Origin: Acuticoccus sp965213555
GTDB taxonomy: Bacteria; Pseudomonadota; Alphaproteobacteria; Rhizobiales; Amorphaceae
Length of the DNA: 64,000 nucleotides
Assembly: GCF_965213555.1 (NCBI RefSeq)
Contig: NZ_OZ243890.1
Location: forward strand, 3,472,001-3,536,000
Direction: 5' to 3'
The notes under the pieces were generated by a model. The model did not search any database and had not been told where the DNA came from. It saw only the letters and a list, made by a program, of their open reading frames with translations. The position numbers and the translations under genes are program-made. This document shows positions 1 to 8,043 of the stretch, piece by piece; position 1 is the first letter of the stretch; every line of letters starts with the position of its first letter.

Positions 1-31
1 CGAGGCCGAGGCCGACGGGTATACGCCGCAG

Positions 32-805
32 ATGATCGCCCGCGTCGAGGACGGCGTCGGCTGGCTGATCTACGCCAACCCGCGGCGACGCAACGCCGTC
101 ACGCTCGGCATGTGGCGGCAGATCCCGGACCTCGTCCGCGCCTTTGCCGACGATCCCGCGGTCAACGTCGTCGCCCTTCGCGGCGAGGGGCACGAATCCT
201 TCGTCTCGGGCGCCGACATCTCCGAGTTCGACCGTGTGCGCTCTACCCCCGAGACCGTCGAGGTGTACGACGACGCGGTCGACGGGGCGTCCAAGGCGAT
301 CTCCGGGCTCGAGAAGCCGACCGTGGCGATCATCGAGACGTGGTGCGTCGGCGGCGGCATCGCGACCGCGCTCACCTGCGACCTGCGCTTCGCCTCGGAC
401 AACACGCGCTTCATGCTGCCCGCCGCCAAGCTCGGCCTCGGCTACCGCTACGGCGGCATCCGCGCCCTCGTCGACGTGGTCGGGATGGCGAACGCCAAGG
501 AGATCTTCTTCACCGCTCGGCGTTACAGCGCGGAGGAGGCGCTTCGCATGGGCCTCGTCAACCAGGTCGTGCCCGCAGCGTCCTTCGAGGAGGAGGCACG
601 CGCCTACCTCGCCTCCATCGCGGAGGGCGCGCCGCTCACGATTCGCAGTGCCAAGCTCGGCATCAATGCCGCCGTCAAGGACCCCGACGCGCGCGACATG
701 GCGGCGGTCGATGCCTCCGTGGCCAGGTGCTTCGCGTCCGAGGATTACGTGGAGGGCCGCCGCGCGTTCGTCGAGAAGCGCAAGCCGCGGTTCGAGGGCC
801 GGTGA
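32..805 (+). CDS. Crotonase-fold (enoyl-CoA hydratase/isomerase-like) protein
   Basis: A 257-residue crotonase-superfamily protein: the GGG stretch near residue 107 and the CDLRFAS segment that follows are the family core, and the length is normal. The reading frame stays open to the left edge of the window, so the true start may lie upstream of the ATG used here. Odd point: both acidic residues that act in classical enoyl-CoA hydratase are alanine (GGG-I-A-T in place of GGGCE, and LPAA in place of QPE). Hydratase chemistry is therefore doubtful; an isomerase, hydrolase or lyase role is possible. Its stop overlaps the GTG of the next gene, so the two are probably translated together. Confidence 0.85.
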   Translation: MIARVEDGVGWLIYANPRRRNAVTLGMWRQIPDLVRAFADDPAVNVVALRGEGHESFVSGADISEFDRVRSTPETVEVYDDAVDGASKAISGLEKPTVAIIETWCVGGGIATALTCDLRFASDNTRFMLPAAKLGLGYRYGGIRALVDVVGMANAKEIFFTARRYSAEEALRMGLVNQVVPAASFEEEARAYLASIAEGAPLTIRSAKLGINAAVKDPDARDMAAVDASVARCFASEDYVEGRRAFVEKRKPRFEGR

Positions 806-1788
806 CGGACGCGGCGCTCGTCGCGCGGATCTACGAGCAGGGGGCGCCGGACGTCCTCAAGCTCGAGGAGGTCGACCTGCCGCCGCCCGGTCCCGGCGAG
901 GCCCGCATCGCCCACACCGCCATCGGGCTCAACTTCGCCGACATCTACCTGCGCCGCGGCGACCCTGGACCTCACTCGGTGTCGAGCTTCCCGGCGGTGC
1001 CCGGCACGCAGGGGGCGGGCCGCGTCGAGGCCGTCGGCGAGGGGGTTACCGAGGTCCGCCCCGGCGACAGGGTCGCCTACGTCCACCCCGAGGCCTACGC
1101 CACGGTGCGCAACGTGCCGGCGGCGCGGCTCGTCGCGCTCCCCGACGACGTCGCCGACGACGTGGCCGCGGCGACGCTGCTGCGGGCGATGACGGCGGAC
1201 TACCTCGTCCACCGCCTCTACCCCATCCGCGAGGGGGACTGGGCGCTGGTCAGCGCCGCGGCGGGCGGCGTCGGCCTGATCCTGTCGCGCTGGGCCCGCG
1301 CGCTGGGGGCGACGGTCATCGGCACCGCTGGCGGGCCGGACAAGGTGCGCCTGGCGCGGGAGGGCGGCTGCCACCACGTGATCGACTACCGCGCCGAGGA
1401 TTTCGTGGAGGGCGTCCGTCGCATCACCGACGGCGCCGGCGTCCATGTGGTCTACGATTCGGTGGGGCGCGACACCTTCATCCCCTCGCTGGAATGCCTG
1501 CGGCCGATGGGGATGGGCATCAACTACGGCACCGCGTCGGGTCCCGTGCCGGCGTTCCCGCTCCAGGACCTCCACCACAAGTCGCTCATCGTCTCGCGGC
1601 CGACGCTGCGCACCTACATCGCATCGCGCGATGACCTCGTCGCGAGCGCGAACCGCGTGTTCGCCGCGGCGCGGGACGGGACGATCCGCCTCGACGTCGG
1701 CCCGCGCTACGACTTCCGCGACGTGGTTAAGGCCCACGACGACCTCGAGGCGCGCCGCACCACCGGTGCGCCGGTGCTCGTGCCGTAG
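802..1788 (+). CDS. Zinc-independent quinone oxidoreductase (MDR superfamily)
   Basis: 328 residues from a GTG that overlaps the upstream stop (GTGA). An N-terminal GroES-like domain is followed by a Rossmann nucleotide-binding motif (AAAGGVGLILSRWARALGA) near residue 150. The length and the absence of a structural zinc cysteine cluster fit the NADPH:quinone reductase (QOR) branch of medium-chain dehydrogenases. These enzymes reduce quinones or enones with NADPH in the cytoplasm. The physiological substrate is unknown. It is translationally coupled to the crotonase-like gene and followed by an 18-bp perfect palindrome before the dehydroquinase gene. Confidence 0.9.
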   Translation: MTDAALVARIYEQGAPDVLKLEEVDLPPPGPGEARIAHTAIGLNFADIYLRRGDPGPHSVSSFPAVPGTQGAGRVEAVGEGVTEVRPGDRVAYVHPEAYATVRNVPAARLVALPDDVADDVAAATLLRAMTADYLVHRLYPIREGDWALVSAAAGGVGLILSRWARALGATVIGTAGGPDKVRLAREGGCHHVIDYRAEDFVEGVRRITDGAGVHVVYDSVGRDTFIPSLECLRPMGMGINYGTASGPVPAFPLQDLHHKSLIVSRPTLRTYIASRDDLVASANRVFAAARDGTIRLDVGPRYDFRDVVKAHDDLEARRTTGAPVLVP

Positions 1789-1792
1789 GGGT

Positions 1793-1810
1793 TGCGACCG
1801 GCCGGTCGCA
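1793..1810. promoter_or_regulatory. Perfect 18-bp palindrome before the dehydroquinase gene
   Basis: TGCGACCGGCCGGTCGCA is its own reverse complement. It sits 4 bases after the quinone reductase stop and 25 bases before the GTG of the next gene. Without a T-tract it is a poor intrinsic terminator. A dimeric-repressor operator is possible, as is a simple attenuating hairpin. Confidence 0.4.
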
Positions 1811-1835
1811 CATAGCCGCGGCGCAGGGGAGCCTC

Positions 1836-2279
1836 GTGACGAAGCCAGTGTTCATCCTGAACGGCCCGAACCTCAACCTCCTCGGGCTGCGCGAGCCGCA
1901 CATCTACGGCCACGCCACCCTCGGCGACGTCGAGGCGGCGTGCGCCGCGCTCGGCGACGACCTCGGCCTTGCGACGCGGTTCCTGCAGTCGAACGCCGAG
2001 CACGAGCTGATCGGCTGGATCCACGAGGCGCGCGAGGCAGCGAGCGCCGTCGTCATCAACCCCGCGGCCTACACCCACACCTCGGTGGCGATCCTCGACG
2101 CGCTCACCGCCTTCGAGGGGCCGGTGATCGAGGTACACATCTCCAACATCCACCGCCGCGAGGCCTTCCGCCATCACTCCTACGTCTCGCTGCGCGCCGA
2201 CGCCGTGATCGCGGGCTGTGGCACGGACGGGTACCTGCTCGCGCTGCGGCGCGTCGCCCGCCTCATCGCCCCGGCGTGA
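1836..2279 (+). CDS. aroQ: Type II 3-dehydroquinate dehydratase
   Basis: 147 residues, the normal size of the dodecameric type II enzyme that interconverts 3-dehydroquinate and 3-dehydroshikimate. The N-terminal signature (FILNGPNLNLLGLREP then IYG with the catalytic tyrosine), the substrate-binding NPAAYTHTSVA and the EVHISN segment are all present. The start is a GTG. The gene overlaps the following AroE-like gene by 4 bases. Because aroB and aroK lie almost 50 kb away, this copy may serve quinate/shikimate catabolism or a related route rather than, or as well as, aromatic biosynthesis. That is inference from context. Confidence 0.93.
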   Translation: MTKPVFILNGPNLNLLGLREPHIYGHATLGDVEAACAALGDDLGLATRFLQSNAEHELIGWIHEAREAASAVVINPAAYTHTSVAILDALTAFEGPVIEVHISNIHRREAFRHHSYVSLRADAVIAGCGTDGYLLALRRVARLIAPA

Positions 2280-3124
2280 GCGCCGCGCCGCGCATCACCG
2301 GCTGCACGGCGATCCTGGCGCACCTCGGCGTCCCCACCGAGGGGTTCGCGGCACCCAAGATCTACAACCCTTACTTCGCGGCTCGCGGCATCGACGCCGC
2401 GGTGGTGCCCCTCGGCGCGTCCGCCGACGACTTCGCCACGCTGCTGCCCCTCGTCATGCGGCTCAGCAACGTGCGCGGCGCGCTCGTCACCATGCCTCAC
2501 AAAAGCACGACGCTGGGGCTCGTCGACGACGCGTCGCCAACGGCGCGACTTGCCGGCGCCTGCAACGCGGTGCGGCGCGCTGCGGACGAGCGGCTTGTCG
2601 GCGACATGTTCGACGGCGAGGGCGTCGTGCGCGCCATGGCGAGGGCTGGTCGCTCACCATTCGGAGCCTCGGCCCTCGTCGTCGGCTCCGGCGGGGCGGG
2701 CTCGGCGATCGCCGCCGCGCTCGCCACCGCCGGCGTCGCGCGGCTCGGTCTGGCGGACGTGGATCGCGTCCGCAGCGAGGTGCTCGCCGCCCGGCTAGCG
2801 GCGCACCGCACGGACCTCGCGCTCGTCGTCGGCGACGCCGACCCTTCGGGCTGGGACCTCGTCATCAACGCGACGCCGCTTGGGATGAAGCCGGCGGACC
2901 CGCTGCCGTTCGACCCGTCCCGTCTGCGCGAAGGGACCCACGTCGGCGACGTCGTCCTGTCCGCCGGCGAAAGCGCGCTCGTCGCCGCGGCGCGCGCCCG
3001 TGGCTGCACCGTCACCACGGGGTACGACATGTTGTTCGAGATGATCCCGGCCTACCTCGAGTTCTTCGGGCTACCGACGACGACGCCTGACACCTTGCGT
3101 CGCCTCGCCGACCTTTCGAGCTGA
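2276..3124 (+). CDS. Shikimate dehydrogenase-family oxidoreductase (AroE-like, substrate uncertain)
   Basis: 282 residues, GTG start overlapping the aroQ stop. The AroE fold is recognisable: VTMPHK holds the catalytic lysine, GACNAV matches the GAVNT region, GDMFDGEG stands where GxNTDGxG is expected, and VVGSGGAGSA is the NADP-binding loop. The two serines that bind the shikimate carboxylate (the SxSP motif near the N-terminus) are replaced within GVPTEGFAAPKIYN. The NT of NTD is also changed to MF, although the aspartate is kept. It is therefore probably an AroE paralogue with a different substrate. Coupling to aroQ suggests a shared cyclitol-like or hydroxy-acid pathway. Confidence 0.85.
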   Translation: MSAAPRITGCTAILAHLGVPTEGFAAPKIYNPYFAARGIDAAVVPLGASADDFATLLPLVMRLSNVRGALVTMPHKSTTLGLVDDASPTARLAGACNAVRRAADERLVGDMFDGEGVVRAMARAGRSPFGASALVVGSGGAGSAIAAALATAGVARLGLADVDRVRSEVLAARLAAHRTDLALVVGDADPSGWDLVINATPLGMKPADPLPFDPSRLREGTHVGDVVLSAGESALVAAARARGCTVTTGYDMLFEMIPAYLEFFGLPTTTPDTLRRLADLSS

Positions 3125-3147
3125 CCGATGATGGATGGAGGGACGCC

Positions 3148-3924
3148 ATGGACATGCCGCGCAATGCGTTCAAGAGGGCGCTTGCCGAGGGTCGGCTGCA
3201 GCTCGGCCTGTGGTGCTCGCTGCCGGGCTCCTACGCCGCGGAGGTCGTCGCCGGCGCCGGGTTCGACTGGCTGCTGTTCGACACCGAGCACTCGCCCATC
3301 GACCCCGTGACGGTGGTCTCGCAGCTCCAAGCCGCCGCGGCCTACCCGGTCTCGGCGGTGGTCCGGCCCGCCAGCAACGACGCGGTCACCATCAAGCGGC
3401 TCCTCGACGTCGGCGCGCAGTCGCTCCTGGTGCCGTTCGTAGAGAGCCCTGAGGAGGCCGCTGCGGCCGTCGCGGCGGTGCGCTACCCCCCGTCCGGCGT
3501 GCGCGGTGTCGCCGGCATCACGCGGGCGACGCGCTTCGGCCGCATCCCGGGCTACGCGAAGGCGGCGGCGGAGGAGATCTGCCTCGTGGTGCAGGTGGAG
3601 AGCACGGCAGCCATCGAGGCGGTGGAGGCGATCGCCGCGGTGGACGGGGTCGATGGCATCTTCGTGGGCCCCTCGGACCTCGCCGCGTCCATGGGCTTCG
3701 CCGGCGAGGGAACGCGGGCGGAGGTGCGCGAGGCCACCATCGACGCCATCCGCCGCATCCGGGCGGCCGGCAAGCCCGCGGGCGCGCTCAGCCTCGACCC
3801 CTCGTTCAACGAGGAGATGATCGCGGCCGGTTCCGTGTTCGCCGCCGTCGACATGGACGCGGCGATCCTCGCCCGAGGCGCGGACGCGGTGGCGGAACGC
3901 TTCCGCCGGGCCGCGCGCGCCTGA
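3148..3924 (+). CDS. HpcH/HpaI-family class II pyruvate aldolase
   Basis: 258 residues. Members cleave 4-hydroxy-2-oxo acids to pyruvate and an aldehyde using a divalent metal. Visible active-site elements are TEHSP (catalytic histidine), VVRP (arginine), QVES (metal glutamate) and FVGPSDLA (metal aspartate). A good ribosome site (ggaggg) precedes the ATG by 6 bases. It closes the first operon of the window and may split the product made by the upstream oxidoreductases. Related 2-oxo-3-deoxy-sugar-acid aldolases cannot be excluded. Confidence 0.92.
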   Translation: MDMPRNAFKRALAEGRLQLGLWCSLPGSYAAEVVAGAGFDWLLFDTEHSPIDPVTVVSQLQAAAAYPVSAVVRPASNDAVTIKRLLDVGAQSLLVPFVESPEEAAAAVAAVRYPPSGVRGVAGITRATRFGRIPGYAKAAAEEICLVVQVESTAAIEAVEAIAAVDGVDGIFVGPSDLAASMGFAGEGTRAEVREATIDAIRRIRAAGKPAGALSLDPSFNEEMIAAGSVFAAVDMDAAILARGADAVAERFRRAARA

Positions 3925-3931
3925 TGGGCTA

Positions 3932-4548
3932 GCGCGGTTCGCGCTCGTTGCGGATCGGGGCGGGATCCCCGAAATCAGGCGAAGCCTGATCCACCGTCAT
4001 GGCTGGCGGCGGAGGGTCAGCCGTGATGCCCAAGCTGCCTTTTTGATGATCTTCGCCTTCGCGTTGTGCGCGCCATCGACGACGCAACGTCCCGTCGCCA
4101 GGCCGCGGCACGGTTCGACGTCGCCCCGTCCACCGCGATCCGATGGTACGAGGAGTGGCGACGGACCGGCTCGTGCCGCGCCAGGCGCCAGGGCCGGGCG
4201 ATCAACGGTGTCGGGTTCGAGGCCCATGTGGAACAGGTTCTCGCGCCGCGCTTGTCGCCGGGCGACGTCGTCGGCATGGACAACCTCGGCAGCCCACAAG
4301 AGCAGATGCATTCGCGATCTGATCGACAGCGGCGCCAATCCGATGTTCCTCCCGCCCTAAAGCCCCGACTTCAACCCGATCGAGATGGCGTTCGCTAGGA
4401 TCAAGGCTCTCCTGCGCAAGGCTGCCGAGCGAACCCATCGACGACCTGTGGGACCGCATCGTCGAGAGCCTCGACCTCGTCACGCCAGCACAGGCACGCG
4501 CCTCCTTCAAGGCCGCAGGCTATGACCCGGATTGAGCGCGAACCGCTC
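3932..4548. mobile_element. Decayed IS630-family insertion sequence with terminal inverted repeats
   Basis: The element is bounded by imperfect inverted repeats. The left end gcgcggttcgcgctcgtt (3932-3949) matches the reverse complement of the right end (4531-4548) at 15 of 18 positions. A TA dinucleotide flanks each end (3930-3931 and 4549-4550), as expected for the TA target duplication of IS630/Tc1-type elements. At about 0.6 kb it is shorter than an intact element of roughly 1.1 kb, so it has lost an internal segment. It lies between the aldolase gene and the convergent sulfatase gene, just beyond both stop codons. Confidence 0.8.
4026..4535 (+). pseudogene. IS630-type transposase remnant
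   Basis: Pieces of one transposase appear in shifting frames. ATGCCCAAGCTG gives MPKLPF. After a one-base slip at the TTTT run (4041-4044), DDLRLRVVRAIDD follows, then the helix-turn-helix segment RRQAAARFDVAPSTAIRWY. A central deletion removes the first catalytic aspartate region. VGMDNLGS (second catalytic aspartate) is frameshifted into IRDLIDSGANPMFLPP. A TAA at 4358-4360 replaces the tyrosine of PPYSPDFNPIE, and another slip near 4430 precedes the C-terminal DDLWDRIVESL. It is clearly non-functional. Confidence 0.85.
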
Positions 4549-6011
4549 TAGCGCACGAGGCGGTTGATGCCGGGATCGAAGTGCCAGACGTAGGCGTCCA
4601 GCGGCTGCACGCTCTCGGCCCACGCCGCGAGGAGGTCCTTGTCGAGCCGCATGCTGGCCATGCGGGCCCGGATGGCTTCAGGGTCCCACTCGGCCGTGAG
4701 CTCGGCCATCAACGCGTCGCGCACCGGGGCGTGGCTTGGATCGGCCGCGAGGTCCGCGACCTCGTCGGGGTCGGCTGCGAGGTCGAACAGCAGCGGCGGG
4801 CCGCTGTCGTAGATCGACAGCTTGTGGCGCCCGCGACGGATCATGCGCTGCTGCACGGCGCGGCCGCCCGTCCAGTAGGGCACCGGGTCGGTGCAGTACT
4901 CGCAAAAGGTCGGCCCACCCCAGGGCGCGGAGCCGTCCCGGGCGTAGGCCCAGAAGCTGCGACCGTCCGCGTTGGGCAGCGTCGGCGCGCCGAGCGCGTC
5001 CACCATGCTCGCCGCGAGGTCGATGAGGTTGACCGGCCGCGTGCGGCGCTCGCCCGCCGGCAGCACGCCCGGCAGGCGCATGACGAGGGGCACGGAGGCG
5101 GACTCCTCGTAGAACGTGTGCTTCCAGAACAGGCCCCGCTCGCCGACGTGATCCCCGTGATCAGAGGCGTAGACGATGAGCGTGTCGTCGGCGAGCCCGG
5201 CCGCCTCGAGCGCCGCGACGATCCGGCCGACGAGGGAGTCGGTGTGCTCCACCAGCGCCCAGTAGGCCGCCCGCGCCCGCTCGATCGCGGCCTCGTCCGC
5301 CGCCGCCACGCCACGATCGTGGCGCCACCAGCGGAAGAACTCGTGCTCCACGTCGGGGGGCGCGAGCCGTGGCGGGGGGACGCAGCCGTGGTAGCGGGCG
5401 AACGCCTCCGGCTCGGCAACGTAGGGCGGATGGGGGAGCATCAGCCCGACGGTGAGGCAGAAGCCGCCGGCCGACGCCTCCCGCTCGGCGTTGCGTGCGA
5501 TCCACTCGCAGGCCGCGTCCGTCACCGCATCGTCCTTCGCCTGGTAGGCGCTGAAGCCGGGCCCGCAGTTCGCCAGGCCGCGCGGCTCGGGATCGTTGGC
5601 CCCGGTCAGCACGCCGAGGGACTGGCGTGTCACCCCCGGCACGTTGGGCGAGTGGTCGCCGATCTGACGCTCGGCATAGCCGTGGAGCTGGTCGGGACCG
5701 ATGGCGTGCAGACGGCCGATCAGGGTCGGGCGGGTGCCCCGGGCGCCCATCGCGTGCAGCCAGGTGGGCAGGCCCGACGGCAGCACGTCGTCGTTGGTCC
5801 AGCACGCTTGGCGGAACGGCCAGCGCGCGGTGAGCATCGCCATCCGGCTCGGAACGCAGATCGGCGAGGGGCAGTACGCGGCGTCGAACGCGACGCCCTC
5901 GGCGGCAAGTTGGTCGAGGTGCGGCGTCGCCACCACCTCATCGCCGTAGCAACCCGTGACCCGCTTGGCGTGCTGGTCTGAGAAGATGAAGAGCAGGTTC
6001 TTGACGCGCAT
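4548..6011 (-). CDS. Sulfatase (formylglycine-dependent, alkaline-phosphatase superfamily)
   Basis: 487 residues with the N-terminal LLFIFSDQH metal-binding start and the sulfatase signature CVPSR at Cys52. In the family this cysteine is converted to formylglycine. Metal ligands recur at YASDHGDHVGERGLFWKH. No signal peptide is visible, so the enzyme is probably cytoplasmic and acts on an imported sulfate (or phosphonate/phosphate) ester. No formylglycine-generating enzyme is encoded in the window. The gene is the last on the minus strand after the GntR/dehydrogenase/TRAP genes, about 130 bases downstream of gntR, so it may belong to the same regulon. Confidence 0.92.
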   Translation of the reverse strand: MRVKNLLFIFSDQHAKRVTGCYGDEVVATPHLDQLAAEGVAFDAAYCPSPICVPSRMAMLTARWPFRQACWTNDDVLPSGLPTWLHAMGARGTRPTLIGRLHAIGPDQLHGYAERQIGDHSPNVPGVTRQSLGVLTGANDPEPRGLANCGPGFSAYQAKDDAVTDAACEWIARNAEREASAGGFCLTVGLMLPHPPYVAEPEAFARYHGCVPPPRLAPPDVEHEFFRWWRHDRGVAAADEAAIERARAAYWALVEHTDSLVGRIVAALEAAGLADDTLIVYASDHGDHVGERGLFWKHTFYEESASVPLVMRLPGVLPAGERRTRPVNLIDLAASMVDALGAPTLPNADGRSFWAYARDGSAPWGGPTFCEYCTDPVPYWTGGRAVQQRMIRRGRHKLSIYDSGPPLLFDLAADPDEVADLAADPSHAPVRDALMAELTAEWDPEAIRARMASMRLDKDLLAAWAESVQPLDAYVWHFDPGINRLVR

Positions 6012-6143
6012 CCTTCGTCCCCCCGGGCTCGCGTCGTCGGCGACGAGGCGATCACGCCGTGCGCAACACCATCGGGCGACCGCGTCAACAGGGCGAGCGC
6101 GACGTTGCGCTCGGCCGACCGTCGCTCACGGCCCGACGAGGCC

Positions 6144-6863
6144 TCAAAGGGCGTCGAGGTTCAGCCGGTCCAGCATGCCGATGAGCTCGCGACCGGCGCC
6201 CTCGCGCTGCCGCGCGTGGAGGTCGACCGCACGCTTGCCGTCGGCTCGGGCGAGTGCATCCACGAGCGCGCGGTGGGCCGCGAGCGAGGCCCTCGGACGC
6301 GCCTCCGGGCGCAGCCGCAGGGCGACGAAGTGGGCACGTTGGATGCGGTCGCGGTAGCGCAGGCCTGCCTCCATGAGGTGCCGGTTGCCCGACAGCGTGA
6401 GCAGCGCCCTGTGGAACGCCTCGTCGGCCTCGGACCAGCGATCGAGCACGCCGAGGTCGAGCGCTTCGGACATGGCCTCGCAGGCCTCGTCGAGCGGGGC
6501 CAGGCCCTCCGCACCGAGCCCGCGAGCGGCGATGAGCTCGACGGCCTTGACCTCGAGCGCGGTCAACACCTCGTAGACCTCCCGCACGTCGGCCCGGGAG
6601 ATCGACAGCACGCGCACGCCGCGACGCGGCTCGGCGGCGACGAGCCCGTCGCTCTCCAGGAGCTGGAGCGCCTCGCGCACCGGAGTGCGGCTCATGCCGA
6701 GCCGCATCGCCTCCTCTTGGTCGCTCACGAAGGTGCCTGGTGCGAGTTGGTTGGTCAGCACCCTCGTCTTGATCGCGCGGTAGGCGCGCGCCTTCAGGCT
6801 CTCCGTGGGCTCCGTCGCCGGGCTCACCGCGCGCCGAGTCGACGGGGCTGGGCGCCCGCTCAC
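6144..6863 (-). CDS. GntR-family transcriptional regulator (FCD/FadR subfamily)
   Basis: 239 residues from a GTG overlapping the stop of the upstream dehydrogenase gene. The N-terminal winged helix (near residues 20-85) contains MSRTPVREALQLLESDGLV, typical of the GntR DNA-binding domain. The C-terminal part is a helical FCD ligand domain with conserved histidines. FCD regulators usually repress catabolic and transport genes and respond to an organic acid. Co-translation with a tartrate/isopropylmalate-type dehydrogenase and a TRAP transporter makes that operon the likely target. A palindromic AT-rich site at 10855-10862 is a candidate operator. Confidence 0.92.
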   Translation of the reverse strand: MSGRPAPSTRRAVSPATEPTESLKARAYRAIKTRVLTNQLAPGTFVSDQEEAMRLGMSRTPVREALQLLESDGLVAAEPRRGVRVLSISRADVREVYEVLTALEVKAVELIAARGLGAEGLAPLDEACEAMSEALDLGVLDRWSEADEAFHRALLTLSGNRHLMEAGLRYRDRIQRAHFVALRLRPEARPRASLAAHRALVDALARADGKRAVDLHARQREGAGRELIGMLDRLNLDAL

Positions 6864-7972
6864 GCCACGGCCGCGCTCGCCCCGAGCCGATCGACGAGGC
6901 TCGCGGTAACCTCGGATGTTCCCGCGGTGCCGCCGAGGTCGCGGGTAAGGAGCGTGCCGTCGGCGAGCCCCTCCTCGACCGTCCTGTTGAGGTGCGCTGC
7001 GCCCTCGGTCAGGCGGCGGTCGTCGTGCCGCTCGCCGAGCCAGTCGAGCATGAGCGCGGCGGACAGGATCGTGCCCAGCGGGTTCGCGATCCCCTGGCCG
7101 GCGATGTCGGGTGCCGAGCCGTGCGCGGCCTGGAAGAAGCCGACGTCGTCGCCGAGCTCGGCGGTCGGGGACATGCCGAGGCCGCCGACGGTGGCGGGGC
7201 CGAGGTCGGAGATGATGTCGCCGAACATGTTCTCCGAGACGATCACGTCGTAGTGCTGCGGCCGGATCACCAGGTGCGCGGTTAGCGCGTCCACCATCGC
7301 GTACTCGACCTCGACGTCGGGATAGTCCTCGGCCACCTCCCTGCAGACCTTGCGGAAGAACGCGTAGGAGCGCAGCACGTTTGCCTTGTCGCACACGGTG
7401 ACGCGGCGCACGCCGTCGGCCGGAGCGCCCGACCGCTTGCGGGCGAGCTCGAAGGCGCGACGGGCGATGCGCTCGGTGCCCTCGCGGGTGATAACGAGCG
7501 TGTCCGTCGCCACCCGGTCGCGCAGGATGTTGCCGCCTCCGCGCGAGGCGTAGAGCCCCTCCACGTTTTCGCGCAGGATGACGTAGTCGATGTCCCCCGG
7601 ACGGCGGTTCGCGAGCGCCGTCGGAACGCCGTCGTAGAGCTTCACGTGGCGGATGTTGGCGTAGACGTCGAGCCGAAATCGCAGGAGCAGGCCGAAGTCG
7701 AGCCCGACCTCGGTGCCGTCGGGGTAGGTGACCGCCGGGTCGCCCGCGGCGCCGTGGAGCGTCGCGTCGGCCCGGCGCACCGCCTCCAGCGTCGCTTCCG
7801 GGAGCGCCGCGCCGTGCTCGCGGTAGGCAGCAGCGCCGCCGGGATGCTCGGTGAAGCGCAGCAGCGGGCCGACGGTCGGCAGCGCGGCGAGCACGTCGAG
7901 CGTCGCCTGGCAAACCTCAGGGCCGATCCCGTCGCCATGGATGACCGCGATGTCGTAGCTGTCCTTGGGCAT
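6860..7972 (-). CDS. Isocitrate/isopropylmalate/tartrate dehydrogenase family protein
   Basis: 370 residues. IHGDGIGPEV at the N-terminus is the family start, and ILRENVEGLY is the segment that decides substrate choice. VSENMFGDIISDLG and GSAPDIAGQGIANP are the metal- and NAD-binding signatures. These enzymes oxidatively decarboxylate 2-hydroxy-dicarboxylates such as 3-isopropylmalate, D-malate or tartrate. The ATG at 7972 is preferred over an upstream in-frame ATG because homology begins there. The context (TRAP transporter upstream, GntR downstream, GTGA overlap) argues for D-malate/tartrate-type catabolism rather than leucine biosynthesis. Confidence 0.9.
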   Translation of the reverse strand: MPKDSYDIAVIHGDGIGPEVCQATLDVLAALPTVGPLLRFTEHPGGAAAYREHGAALPEATLEAVRRADATLHGAAGDPAVTYPDGTEVGLDFGLLLRFRLDVYANIRHVKLYDGVPTALANRRPGDIDYVILRENVEGLYASRGGGNILRDRVATDTLVITREGTERIARRAFELARKRSGAPADGVRRVTVCDKANVLRSYAFFRKVCREVAEDYPDVEVEYAMVDALTAHLVIRPQHYDVIVSENMFGDIISDLGPATVGGLGMSPTAELGDDVGFFQAAHGSAPDIAGQGIANPLGTILSAALMLDWLGERHDDRRLTEGAAHLNRTVEEGLADGTLLTRDLGGTAGTSEVTASLVDRLGASAAVA

Positions 7973-8043
7973 GCCGTGCTCTCGCTCTCGTGCGTTGAAG
8001 GGGGTCGGTTGGGCGGCGACCAGCACCGCCCAACCGAAGGGCG

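Noticed and set aside
112..1788. A 558-codon frame ending as quinone oxidoreductase
   Set aside because: The N-terminal 230 codons are a shadow of the crotonase-like gene; the enzyme begins at the GTG at 802.
4581..5981. Long plus-strand frame opposite the first sulfatase
   Set aside because: It is the mirror frame of a well-supported sulfatase, with typical GC-shadow composition (Arg, Gly, Val, His).
6144..7913. A single 589-codon open frame covering the GntR gene and most of the dehydrogenase gene
   Set aside because: The upstream part is a shadow frame of the dehydrogenase, rich in Arg/Gly/Pro. Only the part from the GTG at 6863 has GntR similarity, so there is no fusion protein.
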